From Corallium rubrum (Eukaryota; Cnidaria; Anthozoa; Scleralcyonacea; Coralliidae), in NCBI GenBank assembly GCA_964035015.1, contig OZ036010.1, forward strand, positions 8,820,120-8,884,119: a stretch of 64,000 nt of DNA, written 5' to 3'. This document shows positions 22,740 through 35,943 of the stretch, piece by piece (position 1 is the first letter of the stretch; each line of letters opens with the position of its first letter). The notes under the pieces were generated by a model. The model searched no databases. It was given only the letters and a program-made list of their open reading frames with translations, and had not been told where the DNA came from. The position numbers were made by a program, and so were the translations under genes.

Positions 22740-23200
22740 ATGCAGCCTTGCCCTAGGACTGTGTGGTCTACCACTATTGAAAACGACAACTTAGATGTGG
22801 ACTATTTTGCCATAAATCTTCTTGTCTGTGAGGAGTTGGTTCACATCATTCGAAAGATAGTTGGTAATACCGTTGGTATTGCCAACTTCAACCACCGAAG
22901 ATTCCACCGGGAAGACGAATTTAATGGATTGTACTTGTCTTACAAGCCGGCGATAATTGCGACGTTATACGAAGAAGGTTTAAAGAGGAGAATGTGCGAA
23001 GGACTATGTGCAGAAGGATATGTGAGTGTGGAAAGTCAAGACGGAATGGAGCATTTAACGGCAGGATTAGATAAAGCGATACCGGTAGAGCGATTTGTGG
23101 CAGCCATGGAGAGAGCGAGGATTGGATATGTGAGAATGATACAGTTTGGAATGAAACAGGCAATAAATGATTTCCCGGAAATACCGGATGAAATTTTGGA
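22740..23200 (+). CDS. Exon 1 of unrecognised gene
   Basis: The first ATG in frame is 22740 (MQPCPRTVWSTTIEN); an upstream open stretch has no ATG. About 154 codons include FHREDEFNGLYLSYKP and end EIPDEILE at a strong GTAAGT donor (23201). No domain was recognised. Confidence 0.5.
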
Positions 23201-23438
23201 GTAAGTATAATTTTTCATGGTTAAAAAAAATTAAAAGGAAAAAAATTAATTTTTTTTCTTTTAAAAAGATGTGATGCGACCAACCACGGCTACCCTATAA
23301 ATCGGTGGGACATATCACAGTCCACAAGAATACCTTACATTTTTGCGATAAAGGTGAGGCATTGCCATCACATTCCCCATGGTGTGACACTTACGGAATA
23401 TGTCATGTTCACGCCCATGGATGCGCGACGCCGTCCTG

Positions 23439-24458
23439 TAGAAAACCTTCGAAATTGGCTAATAGCGAACAAACTAAACCTAAATGTAACTAAAACTGAA
23501 TTCATATTAATTGGTTCTAATCAAATGTTGAAAACAGTATCAAATTGTCAGCCAAATATTTCTATTGATGGTAAAGCAGTCAAACAAGTAACTGAAAGTA
23601 AAACATTGGGCATAGTTGTCGACGAAAATTTGAACTGGAAAAATAACACTGACAATGTCTGTAAAAAAATAACATCAGGTCTAGGTGCTCTTCGGCGCCT
23701 AAAAGAATTTGTTGATCTGAAAACCCTTCTATCAATATATAATGCTATAATACAACCTTACTTTGATTATTGCTGTGAAGTTTGGAATGTGCTAGGTGAA
23801 ACTCAATCCACACGTCTACAAAAGCTTCATAACAGAGCTGCTCGCATTATAACAAATATGCCCAATGAAGTACAGCAAGATACTATATTAAGTGAATTAA
23901 ATTGGGAACCACTAAAATCACAAAGAATGAAAGCAAAAGCCAAAATGATGTACAAAATATTAAACAACATGGGTCCAGAATGCCTACAAAATCAATTCAC
24001 TTTCAGAGAAGAAGTCCTAAATCACAATCTTCGAAACAGTTACCTTAATGTTTGTTTGCCAAAACCGAGAACAAATAACATGAAGAAAAGTTTTCTATAT
24101 GATGGGGCACGATATGGAACTCCCTGTCAGTAGAAACTAAAAATAGCAAGTCTCTCAACCAATTCAAACGAAACATTGCTGCTTCTGCTCTACTGTAAGT
24201 AACTAAACTGTAACATTTTTCTCTATATTAAACCATGGGTAATATAATAGATTATATTTATAAATTATCTAATTATATTATCCATGATTATACTTAACTA
24301 TGTTCTGAAAATTTGTAATCCAGACATTTATGTAAATCTTTGTAGATATTCTATTTTGTATGTAATTTAGCGTAATACCTGTATCTCAAACACGCCCACT
24401 GTGGAAACCAGCATCTGCTGACGGTGTTAGCGTGGTTAAATAAAGATTATCTATCTAT
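23439..24458 (+). mobile_element. 5'-truncated CR1-like LINE, 3' end
   Basis: The ORF encodes the end of an RT and the post-RT region: LRNWLIANKLNLNVTKTEF, SKTLGIVVDENLNW, then YFDYCCEVW and LQKLHNRAARIIT. All are hallmarks of CR1/L2-type elements. The frame ends at 24133 just before the usual LWNSLP-like terminus. A 3' UTR of about 320 bp follows and closes with AATAAAGATTATCTATCTAT, a short ATCT tail. The 5' truncation is typical of target-primed insertion; no clear target duplication was found. Confidence 0.85.
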
Positions 24459-25328
24459 GGAGGAAGTTTTAATTTGAAAGAGCAACATCCATCTGGGGAA
24501 CAACAAATTGTCCATGTCAAAATGTACAATTTGTTGTTCCACTTCCTTCGGGCAAGTCACACACACCAGCTGCGAATGCCAACTACAACCCGCCAGGGAG
24601 TGCGGTATATCGAGGCGGCCGAAGATATCCTCTCTGGCATGGAGGCCAATCCAGATCTTCTGGGTGGAATTAGGATAGAAACAACGGTGGCAGCAACAAC
24701 CCTTGCCGAAGCATTTGTGGTGCACCAACATCGAAACCCAAACAAACCTACGGGAATATTTACATCCTGCGGTATTGGAGATCCGATACATGACTGTATT
24801 GGATTTTTTGAGAAGAGCCAGATTGCTTTTTGATGGTCTAGTACAGCTACTGAGAGCCCAAGGTGTGAGGAGGACTTACGCTGGTGTAGAACTAACCTTA
24901 TCACAAAAAAGGAAATTTGGGGATCTCAAGAGCTTATTAGGGTAAGTTAGAACATGTGTTTTTTAACTAAAATAACGTTAGCATTTTTTATCAATAATAA
25001 ATTTCGTTTCAGGTACGCAGTACTTGGGTACAAGACCGACCCTATCGACAGGAACTCCTGGTGGAGATTGCAACTTCCCGAGGTAGATTTGCATCAGGAA
25101 GAAGATATCCAGCAGGAAGAGCCTGAAACACCTGCCCAAGATGTAAACGAGACATTATGCAGATTGTGCCATGAAAACAAGCAACAAAGTGGGAAGAACT
25201 ATGTTAGATGGGCAATTGTTATCCAGAGATTAAGACAGTTGTTTCCAGAACTCGAATCAACCGATGATCAAATAAAAAACAGGTATAAATTGCTTGTTAG
25301 AAAGGGTAGTCACGTGGCGTACTTGTAA
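24459..25328 (+). pseudogene. Exons 3-4 of the unrecognised gene, frame-shifted
   Basis: After the LINE, the reading MPTTTRQGVRYIEAAEDIL to RNPNKPTGIF is replaced near 24760 by another frame, EIRYMTVLDFLRRARLLFD. A single indel would explain this. The intron 24942-25012 has GTAAGT and a CAG acceptor and keeps phase. A small perfect-armed hairpin (GGAACAACAAATTG, 24497-24541) lies near the LINE junction. Confidence 0.45.
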
Positions 25329-25350
25329 ATATTTGTAAAGATATAATTAA

Positions 25351-26012
25351 GGTGGCTCCACACAGTTTCTTGAAAAATGGAAAATACAAGTTTGAGAGTC
25401 CAAAACACGTGATTAAACAATTCGGAAAAAGAATAAAACTAAATGTTATGCATAGTTAAACACTCGGACAATCAAATAGTGTTTCCAAATAAATTGCACC
25501 AGTTGTTGCTATGGCAACAGTGACATTTCAAAATGGCTGCCAATTACCCATCAAACTAATTTAATTCGAAAAAAACTTTGGTGACCCCCAAATTTTTTTT
25601 CATTAAAACTTTCCTGGAAGTATGAGTAATCATTATGCCGATTTTAAAAAAATTCTGTAGAACGAAATTTTTTAAAAATTAACAAACATGATTTTTCCGG
25701 GGGAAAAAAGATTCCTTTTTAAAGGAATTTTGATTACTCATCCTTCAAGAAAAGTTTTAATGAAAAAAAAATTGGGGGTCACCAAAGTTTTTCTCGAATT
25801 AAATTAGTTTCAAGGGTAATTGGCAGCCATTTTGAAATGTCATTGTTGCCATAGCAACAACTGTTGCTATTTATTTGGTAACAGTTTTTGATTGTCCGAC
25901 TGTTTAACTATGCATAACATTTAGTTTTATTCTTTTTCCGAATTGTTTAATCACGTGTTTTGGACTCTCAAACTTGTATTTTCCATTTTTCAAGAAACTG
26001 TGTGGAGCCACC
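25351..26012. mobile_element. TTAA-flanked foldback MITE, copy 2 (complete)
   Basis: The ends are GGTGGCTCCA and TGGAGCCACC, with TTAA on both sides (25347-25350 and 26013-26016). The arms of about 240 bp are near reverse complements. It includes the shared words GGCAGCCATTTTGAAA and CAAACTTGTATTTTCCA. A TTAA target suggests piggyBac or Kolobok mobilisation. There is no coding capacity. Confidence 0.88.
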
Positions 26013-26162
26013 TTAAGTAAAGTTTAAATTATTGTTAATATTAGGGGTTTTGTTATAAAAAAAATAGGAAAAAAAAAAAAGAAATAAATTAGAACAAGAC
26101 GCCCACCAGGCGTAAACTCGGGCTACTTAAAATAAAACACAGAAACCAAGGCGAAACCTAGC

Positions 26163-29100
26163 CATGCTGGCGTACCAAAACAATGAGATGGTGGCCATAC
26201 TGGCATACCAAAACAATGAAATGGTGGTCATACTGGTGTACCAAAACAATGAAATGGTGGCCACACTGGGGTACCAAAACAATGAAATGGTGGTCATACT
26301 GGTGTACCAAAACAATGAAATGGTGGTCATACTGGTGTACCAAAACAATGAAATGGTGGCCACACTGGGGTACCAAAACAATGAAATGGTGGTCATACTG
26401 GTGTACCAAAACAATGAAATCGTGGTCATATTGGTGTACCAAAACAATGAAATGGTGGCCACACTGGGGTACCAAAACAATGAAATGGTGGTCATACTGG
26501 TGTACCAAAACAATGAAATGGTGGCCATACTGGTGTACCAAAACAATGAAATGGTGGCCATACTGGTGTACCAAAACAATGAAATGGTGGCCATACTGGT
26601 GTACTAAAACAATGAAATGGTGGCCATACTGGTGTACCAAAACAATGAAATGGTGGCCATACTGGTGTACTAAAACAATGAAATGGTGGCCATACTGGTG
26701 TACCATAACAATGAAATGGTGGCCATACTGGTGTACTAAAACAATGAAATGGTGGCCATACTGGTGTACCAAAACAATGAAATGGTGGCCATACTGGTGT
26801 ACTAAAACAATGAAATGGTGGCCATACTGGTGTACCAAAACAATGAAATGGTGGCCATATTGGTGTAGCAAAACAATATGAAATGGTGGCCATACTAGTG
26901 TAGCAAAACATTGAAATGGTGGCCATACTGGTGTACCAAAACAATGAAATGGTGGCCATACTGGTGTACCAAAACAATGAAATGGTGCCATACTGGTGTG
27001 CCAAAACATTGAAATGGTGGCCATACTGGTGTACCAAAACAATGAAGTGGTGGCCATACTGATGTACCAAAACAATGAAATGGTGGCCATACTGGTGTAC
27101 CAAAACAATGAAATGGTGGCCATACTGGTGTACTAAAACAATGAAATGGTGGCCATACTGGTGTACCAAAACAATGAAATGGTGGCCATACTGGTGTACC
27201 AAAACAATGAAATGGTGGGTGTACCAATACAATGAAATGGTGGCCATACTGGTGTACTAAAACAATGAAATGGTGGCCATACTGGTCTACTAAAACAATG
27301 AAATGGTGGCCATACTGGTGTACTAAAACAATGAAATGGTGGCCATACTGGTGTACCAAAACAATGAAATGGTGGCCATACTGGTGTACTAAAACAATGA
27401 AATGGTGGCCATACTGGTGTACCATAACAATGAAATGGTGGCCATACTGGTGTACTAAAACAATGAAATGGTGGCCATACTGGTGTACCAAAACAATGAA
27501 ATGGTGGCCATACTGGTGTACTAAAACAATGAAATGGTGGCCATACTGGTGTACTAAAACAATGAAATGGTGGCCATACTGGTGTACTAAAACAATGAAA
27601 TGGTGGCCATACTGGTGTACCAAAACAATGAAATGGTGGCCATACTGGTGTACTAAAACAATGAAATGGTGGCCATACTGGTGTACCATAACAATGAAAT
27701 GGTGGCCATACTGGTGTACTAAAACAATGAAATGGTGGCCATACTGGTGTACCAAAACAATGAAATGGTGGCCAAACTGGCGTACCAATACAATGAAATG
27801 GTGGCCATACTGGTGTACCAAAACAATGAAATGGTGGTCATACTGGTGTACCAAAACAATGAAATGGTGGCCATATTGGTGTAGCAAAACAATATGAAAT
27901 GGTGGCCATACTAGTGTAGCAAAACATTGAAATGGTGACAATACTAGTGTAGCAAAACATTGAAATGGTGGCCATACTGGTGTTCCAAAACAATGAAATG
28001 GTGGTCATACTGGTGTACCAAAACAATGAAATGGTGGTCATACTGGTGTACCAAAACAATGAAATGGTGGCCACACTGGGGTACCAAAACAATGAAATGG
28101 TGGTCATACTGGTGTACCAAAACAATGAAATGGTGGCCATACTGGTGTACCAAAACAATGAAATGGTGGCCATACTGGTGTACCAAAACAATGAAATGGT
28201 GGCCATACTGGTGTACCAAAACAATGAAATGGTGGCCATACTTGTGTACTAAAACAATGAAATGGTGCCCATACTGGTGTACTAAAACAATGAAATGGTG
28301 GCCATACTGGTGTACTAAAACAATGAAATGGTGGCTATACTGGTGTACCAAAACAATGAAATGGTGGCCATACTGGTGTACTAAAACAATGAAATGGTGG
28401 CCATACTGGTGTACCATAACAATGAAATGGTGGCCATACTGGTGTACTAAAACAATGAAATGGTGGCCATACTGGTGTACCAAAACAATGAAATGGTGGC
28501 CATACTGGTGTACTAAAACAATGAAATGGTGGCCATACTGGTGTACTAAAACAATGAAATGGTGGCCATACTGGTGTACTAAAACAATGAAATGGTGGCC
28601 ATACTGGTGTACCAAAACAATGAAATGGTGGCCATAGTGGTGTACTAAAACAATGAAATGCTGGCCATACTGGTGTACCATAACAATGAAATGGTGGCCA
28701 TACTGGTGTACTAAAACAATGAAATGGTGGCCATACTGGTGTACCAAAACAATGAAATGGTGGCCATACTGGTGTACCAAAACAATGAAATGGTGCCCAT
28801 ACTGGCGTACCAATACAATGAAATGGTGGCCATACTGGTGTGCCAAAACAATGAAATGGTGGCCATACTGGTGTACCAAAACAATGAAATGGTGGCCATA
28901 TTGGTGTAGCAAAACAATGAAATGGTGACAATACTAGTGTAGCAAAACATTGAAATGGTGGCCATACTGGTGTGCCAAAACATTGAAATGGTGGCCATAC
29001 TGGTGTACTAAAACAATGAAGTGGTGGCCATACTGATGTACCAAAACAATGAAATGGTGGCCATACTGGCGTACCAAAACAATGAAATGGTGGCCATACT

Positions 29101-32100
29101 GGTGTACTAAAACAATGAAATGGTGGCCATACTGGTGTACCAAAACAATGATATGGTGGCCATACTGGTGTACCAAAACAATGAAATGGTGGGTGTACCA
29201 ATACAATGAAATGGTGGCCATACTGGTGTACTAAAACAATGAAATGGTGGCCATACTGGTGTACTAAAACAATGAAATGGTGGCCATACTGGTGTACCAA
29301 AACAATGAAATGGTGGCCATACTGGTGTACTAAAACAATGAAATGGTGGCCATACTGGTGTACCATAACAATGAAATGGTGGCCATACTGGTGTACTAAA
29401 ACAATGAAATGGTGGCCATACTGGTGTACCAAAACAATGAAATGGTGGCCATACTGGTGTACTAAAACAATGAAATGGTGGCCATACTGGTGTACTAAAA
29501 CAATGAAATGGTGGCCATACTGGTGTACTAAAACAATGAAATGGTGGCCATACTGGTGTACCAAAACAATGAAATGGTGGCCATACTGGTGTACTAAAAC
29601 AATGAAATGGTGGCCATACTGGTGTACCATAACAATGAAATGGTGGCCATACTGGTGTACTAAAACAATGAAATGGTGGCCATACTGGTGTACCAAAACA
29701 ATGAAATGGTGGCCAATACTGGTGTACCAAAACAATGAAATGGTGCCCATACTGGCGTACCAATACAATGAAATGGTGGCCATACTGGTGTACCAAAACA
29801 ATGAAATGGTGGCCATACTGGTGTACCAAAACAATGAAATGGTGGCCATATTGGTGTAGCAAAACAATATGAAATGGTGGCCATACTAGTGTACTAAAAC
29901 AATGAAATGGTGGCCATACTGGTGTACTAAAACAATGAAATGGTGGCCATACTGGTGTACCAAAACAATGAAATGGTGGCCATACTGGTGTACTAAAACA
30001 ATGAAATGGTGGCCATACTGGTGTACCATAACAATGAAATGGTGGCCATACTGGTGTACTAAAACAATGAAATGGTGGCCATACTGGTGTACCAAAACAA
30101 TGAAATGGTGGCCAAACTGGCGTACCAATACAATGAAATGGTGGCCATACTGGTGTACCAAAACAATGAAATGGTGGCCATACTGGTGTACCAAAACAAT
30201 GAAATGGTGGCCATATTGGTGTAGCAAAACAATATGAAATGGTGGCCATACTAGTGTAGCAAAACATTGAAATGGTGGCCATACTGGTGTTCCAAAACAA
30301 TGAAATGGTGGTCATACTGGTGTACCAAAACAATGAAATGGTGGTCATACTGGTGTACCAAAACAATGAAATGGTGGCCACACTGGGGTACCAAAACAAT
30401 GAAATGGTGGTCATACTGGTGTACCAAAACAATGAAATGGTGGCCATACTGGTGTACCAAAACAATGAAATGGTGGCCATACTGGTGTACCAAAACAATG
30501 AAATGGTGGCCATACTGGTGTACCAAAACAATGAAATGGTGGCCATACTTGTGTACTAAAACAATGAAATGGTGCCCATACTGGTGTACTAAAACAATGA
30601 AATGGTGGCCATACTGGTGTACTAAAACAATGAAATGGTGGCCATACTGGTGTACCAAAACAATGAAATGGTGGCCATACTGGTGTACTAAAACAATGAA
30701 ATGGTGGCCATACTGGTGTACCATAACAATGAAATGGTGGCCATACTGGTGTACTAAAACAATGAAATGGTGGCCATACTGGTGTACCAAAACAATGAAA
30801 TGGTGGCCATACTGGTGTACTAAAACAATGAAATGGTGGCCATACTGGTGTACTAAAACAATGAAATGGTGGCCATACTGGTGTACTAAAACAATGAAAT
30901 GGTGGCCATACTGGTGTACCAAAACAATGAAATGGTGGCCATAGTGGTGTACTAAAACAATGAAATGCTGGCCATACTGGTGTACCATAACAATGAAATG
31001 GTGGCCATACTGGTGTACTAAAACAATGAAATGGTGGCCATACTGGTGTACCAAAACAATGAAATGGTGGCCATACTGGTGTACCAAAACAATGAAATGG
31101 TGCCCATACTGGCGTACCAATACAATGAAATGGTGGCCATACTGGTGTACCAAAACAATGAAATGGTGGCCATACTGGTGTACCAAAACAATGAAATGGT
31201 GGCCATATTGGTGTAGCAAAACAATGAAATGGTGACAATACTAGTGTAGCAAAACATTGAAATGGTGGCCATACTGGTGTGCCAAAACATTGAAATGGTG
31301 GCCATACTGGTGTACTAAAACAATGAAGTGGTGGCCATACTGATGTACCAAAACAATGAAATGGTGGCCATACTGGCGTACCAAAACAATGAAATGGTGC
31401 CCATACTGGTGTACTAAAACAATGAAATGGTGGCCATACTGGTGTACCAAAACAATGATATGGTGGCCATACTGGTGTACCAAAACAATGAAATGGTGGG
31501 TGTACCAATACAATGAAATGGTGGCCATACTGGTGTACTAAAACAATGAAATGGTGGCCATACTGGTGTACTAAAACAATGAAATGGTGGCCATACTGGT
31601 GTACTAAAACAATGAAATGGTGGCCATACTGGTGTACCAAAACAATGAAATGGTGGCCATACTGGTGTACTAAAACAATGAAATGGTGGCCATACTGGTG
31701 TACCATAACAATGAAATGGTGGCCATACTGGTGTACTAAAACAATGAAATGGTGGCCATACTGGTGTACCAAAACAATGAAATGGTGGCCATACTGGTGT
31801 ACTAAAACAATGAAATGGTGGCCATACTGGTGTACTAAAACAATGAAATGGTGGCCATACTGGTGTACTAAAACAATGAAATGGTGGCCATACTGGTGTA
31901 CCAAAACAATGAAATGGTGGCCATACTGGTGTACTAAAACAATGAAATGGTGGCCATACTGGTGTACCATAACAATGAAATGGTGGCCATACTGGTGTAC
32001 TAAAACAATGAAATGGTGGCCATACTGGTGTACCAAAACAATGAAATGGTGGCCAATACTGGTGTACCAAAACAATGAAATGGTGCCCATACTGGCGTAC

Positions 32101-33833
32101 CAATACAATGAAATGGTGGCCATACTGGTGTACCAAAACAATGAAATGGTGGCCATACTGGTGTACCAAAACAATGAAATGGTGGCCAATACTGGTGTGC
32201 CAAAACATTGAAATGGTGGCCATACTGGCGTACCAATACAATGAAATGGTGGCCATACTGGTGTACCAAAACAATGAAATGGTGGCCATACTGGTGTACC
32301 AAAACAATGAAATGGTGGCCATATTGGTGTAGCAAAACAATATGAAATGGTGACCATACTAGTGTAGCAAAACATTGAAATGGTGACAATACTAGTGTAG
32401 CAAAACATTGAAATGGTGGCCATACTGGTGTGCCAAAACATTGAAATGGTGGCCATACTGGTGTACCAAAACAATGAAATGGTGGCCATACTGGCGTACC
32501 AAAACAATGAAATGGTGGCCATACTGGTGTACTAAAACAATGAAATGGTGGCCATACTGGTGTACCAAAACAATGAAATGGTGGCCATACTGGTGTACCA
32601 AAACAATGAAATGGTGGGTGTACCAATACAATGAAATGGTGGCCATACTGGTGTACCAAAACAATGAAATGGTGGCCATACTGGTGTACTAAAACAATGA
32701 AATGGTGGCCATACTGGTGTACTAAAACAATGAAATGGTGGCCATACTGGTGTACCAAAACAATGAAATGGTGGCCATACTGGTGTACTAAAACAATGAA
32801 ATGGTGGCCATACTGGTGTACTATAACAATGAAATGGTGGCCATACTGGTGTACTAAAACAATGAAATGGTGGCCATACTGGTGTACCAAAACAATGAAA
32901 TGGTGGCCATACTGGTGTACTAAAACAATGAAATGGTGGACATACTGGTGTACCATAACAATGAAATGGTGGCCATACTGGTGTACTAAAACAATGAAAT
33001 GGTGGCCATACTGGTGTACCAAAACAATGAAATGGTGGCCATACTGGTGTACCAAAACAATGAAATGGTGCCCATACTGGCGTACCAATACAATGAAATG
33101 GTGGCCATACTGGTGTACTAAAACAATGAAATGGTGGCCATACTGGTGTACCAAAACAATGAAATGGTGGCCATACTGGTGTACCAAAACAATGAAATGG
33201 TGGGTGTACCAATACAATGAAATGGTGGCCATACTGGTGTACTAAAACAATGAAATGGTGGCCATACTGGTGTACTAAAACAATGAAATGGTGGCCATAC
33301 TGGTGTACTAAAACAATGAAATGGTGGCCATACTGGTGTACCAAAACAATGAAATGGTGGCCATACTGGTGTACTAAAACAATGAAATGGTGGCCATACT
33401 GGTGTACGATAACAATGAAATGGTGGCCATACTGGTGTACTAAAACAATGAAATGGTGGCCATACTGGTGTACCAAAACAATGAAATGGTGGCCATACTG
33501 GTGTACGAAAACAATGAAATGGTGGCCATACTGGTGTACTAAAACAATGAAATGGTGGCCATACTGGTGTACTAAAACAATGAAATGGTGGCCATACTGG
33601 TGTACCGGAACAATGAAATGGTGGCCATACTGGTGTACTAAAACAATGAAATGGTGGCCATACTGGTGTACCATAACAATGAAATGGTGGCCATACTGGT
33701 GTACTAAAACAATGAAATGGTGGCCATACTGGTGTACCAAAACAATGAAATGGTGGCCAAACTGGCGTACCAATACAATGAAATGGTGGCCATACTGGTG
33801 TACCAAAACAATGAAATGGTGGCCATACTGGTG
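26163..33833. repeat. 33-bp satellite array, main block (~7.7 kb)
   Basis: The unit is 33 bp: ACCAAAACAATGAAATGG followed by TGGCCATACTGGTGT. Marked variants include ACTAAAACAATG, ACCATAACAATG, GGTCATACTGG, CCACACTGGGG and AGCAAAACAATATG. Because 33 is divisible by three and the unit lacks stops in several frames, long open frames occur on both strands; these are not genes. A 2307-bp higher-order period is clear, for example 27944-30250 against 30251-32557. Confidence 0.95.
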
Positions 33834-33837
33834 TACA

Positions 33838-35181
33838 CCACACAGTCAGCACAGGGAATACAGGTTCAGGCCGGAATTTTGAGCTCAAAATAAGAAGTTC
33901 CGTCTTAACAGTATTGAGCATTAATTTATTCTCTGACATCCAATTTATAACGTCTACTAGACAGGCTTCCACGCGCGATTTGACTTGCTCGAGGTCATTC
34001 TGATCCTTATAGTTAAAAGAAACGTAAATTTGACTGTCATCAGCATATAGATGAAATTTCATGCCATGAGATCTTAAGATGTCTCCTATCGGTGACGTGT
34101 ATATCAGATATAATATAGGTCCTAGTACCGATCCTTGGGGAACACCGCAAACTACGTCATAGCTGTCTGAAGTAGCCCCATTAACATATACAGTCTGAGT
34201 GCGATCAGACAGATAGGACTTGAACCAGTTTAATGCATCACCTTTGATTCCAAATTTAGAAGACATTCTACGGAGCAAGATCGTATGATCTACCGTGTCG
34301 AACGCAGCTGATAAATCCAATAGCAGCAATATGACACCCGAGTTTCCATCTATTTCACGAAGAATGTCATTCTGTACACGAATCAGTGCTGTCTCACAGC
34401 TGTGAAATTGCTTATAGGCAGATTGGTACAATTCCTCAAGGCCATTGCTATGAAGATAATGCAGTAAACGCAAAGCTACCACTTTTTCAGTCATCTTCGA
34501 AATGAACTTTAAGTTAGAAACTGGACGAAAACTGGAAAATTCCTCGTAGTCCGTAGCAGACTTTTTGAGAGTCGGGTGTAAAGCAGCTTTCTTGAAGGAT
34601 AATGGAACATGGCTAGTTTCCAGAGATGAATTAACAATATCAGCAATAATCGGTAGAATCACATGTATTTGAGCAGAGAGTACCTTCACTGGAATAGGAT
34701 CTAGCACACAAGACTTTAATTTAGTCTTTTTCAGAATATCAGATAGCTCCTCAACAGTGGTAGGGGTAAACGCATCTAAACAGCAGGTCAACTCTGGATT
34801 ATCCAACTGAGAGAAAAATAGAGTATTACTTGACGATGAAATATGTAATCCTTGCCTAATCTTGAAGATTTTATCATTGAAGAAATGTGCAAACTGGTTC
34901 GCTAATCTTGTGGAAGAATCACACGCAGGATATAACTTCTCGGGTTTTCTATGGAAAAAACGGTTAACAATCTGAAAAAGCCGTCTACTATCAGTACCAG
35001 CATCCTGAACAAGTGATGAATAATATTCCATCTTTGCTTTACAGATCAGATTCTTGACATGAGTACACTGGTCAACATATCCTTTTCTATCAACCTGTAG
35101 GCCACTGTTACGCCATCTCCGTTCCTTCCTCCGCCGTATTACTTTCTGATCTTTAATATCTACATTATACCACGGTGCCAT
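33838..35181 (-). pseudogene. CR1/L2-like reverse transcriptase fragment, copy A
   Basis: Reading from 35181, MAPWYNVDIKDQKVIRRR opens the linker. The RT fingers and palm follow: FRPVSNLKFISKMTEK, LLLLDLSAAFDTVDH, VCGVPQGSVLGPILYLIY and the catalytic HLYADDSQIYVSF. The thumb begins at WMSENKLMLNTVKTEL and stops at FRPEPVFPVLTVW, where satellite takes over in frame. The extra reading into satellite is spurious. LYADD with this spacing places it near CR1/L2. Confidence 0.85.
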
Positions 35182-35184
35182 AGG

Positions 35185-35943
35185 TCAAATCGTTACGATC
35201 TTTTTACGAAGTGGGGCGTGGCTCTCCAATAAAGTTGATAATACTAAATCATATTGGTCGCAGTGCTCTGCAAGGACAGAAGCAGGTGCTGTATATAACT
35301 TAGAACTGAGAATGTCCTGACGAAAGGTAACCATATCAATATTTCCAAGCCTACGATACGAAATATCTGACTTCAGGTTAGGAGGCTTAGTCATATCCAC
35401 ATTACAGTGCAACACAAAGTGATCAGAAATTCTAGCATCCAACACTTTTAAGTTGTTAATCACAGCTTCATCTTTCCTAGTAATAATGAGGTCAAGTGTA
35501 TGGCTGTTATTGTGCGTTGGCACATTCACATGCTGTTCAAGATTGAAAATCTGCAGAAGCTCCAAAAACTTGCAAGCATTAGAGTCTCCTTCGTCCACGT
35601 GACAATTAAAATCCCCTACCATTATAAGCTTTCCAGTAGCTAGTGAAATGTGCTCCAGAAATGTTGTAAATTCTTCAAGAAATAAGGGATATGTAAGTTT
35701 ATTCATCGATGATGGAGGAGGACGGTAAATAACAACAAATCTAAAAGTAGATGAGTTTGCATTTAATAATAATTCCATCAATTCGAACGACTGGTGTAAT
35801 CTTGTCTGCAACTTTTTAATTTTTAAGTTTTGCTTGTAAAGAAAACCAATACCACCACCGCGACCAGACTCCCTTGGGCAATGAATAAATTTGTAGCCTT
35901 TCGGACAAACATCCCGAATAATATAATCACTGACCTCACCACC
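35185..35943 (-). pseudogene. CR1/L2-like endonuclease fragment, copy A
   Basis: From satellite the frame passes into CPKGYKFIHCPRESGRGGG and continues with FVVIYRPPPSS, LIMVGDFNCHVDEGD, SHTLDLIITR and RISDHFVLHC, the APE endonuclease signatures. The N-terminal third is missing. A UGA stop (35187-35185) separates it from the RT in the same frame; the identical stop is in copy B. Confidence 0.85.

Larger units (their letters stand above)
22740..25280 (+). pseudogene. Unrecognised multi-exon gene interrupted by a LINE
   Basis: Exon 1 (22740-23200) ends at GTAAGT; the acceptor at 23268 restores the frame (EILE then CDATNHGYPINRW). Exon 2 is cut at about 23438 by a retrotransposon. Beyond it, 24459-24941 encodes MPTTTRQGVRYIEAAEDIL and LLGGIRIETTVAA, then shifts frame to LDFLRRARLLFDGL. 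A second good intron (24942-25012) joins LLG to YAVLGYKTDPIDRN. The last visible exon has a helical RWAIVIQRLRQLFPEL segment that recalls Myb/SANT-like domains and ends at a possible donor (about 25281). I do not recognise the family. The LINE and a frame change in exon 3 make this copy probably non-functional. Confidence 0.5.
33834..35943 (-). mobile_element. Internal CR1/L2-like LINE fragment, copy A
   Basis: About 2.1 kb of a non-LTR retrotransposon on the minus strand, embedded in satellite. It holds the later part of an APE-type endonuclease and most of an RT domain. It has neither a 5' UTR nor a 3' UTR/tail, so it is an internal fragment and not a simple insertion. Both ends join satellite directly. 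The unit containing it recurs 3027 bp further on, almost unchanged. Confidence 0.88.

Noticed and set aside
26163-33833. CRISPR array
   Set aside because: There are no unique spacers between repeats; the units are contiguous 33-bp monomers in a eukaryotic context.
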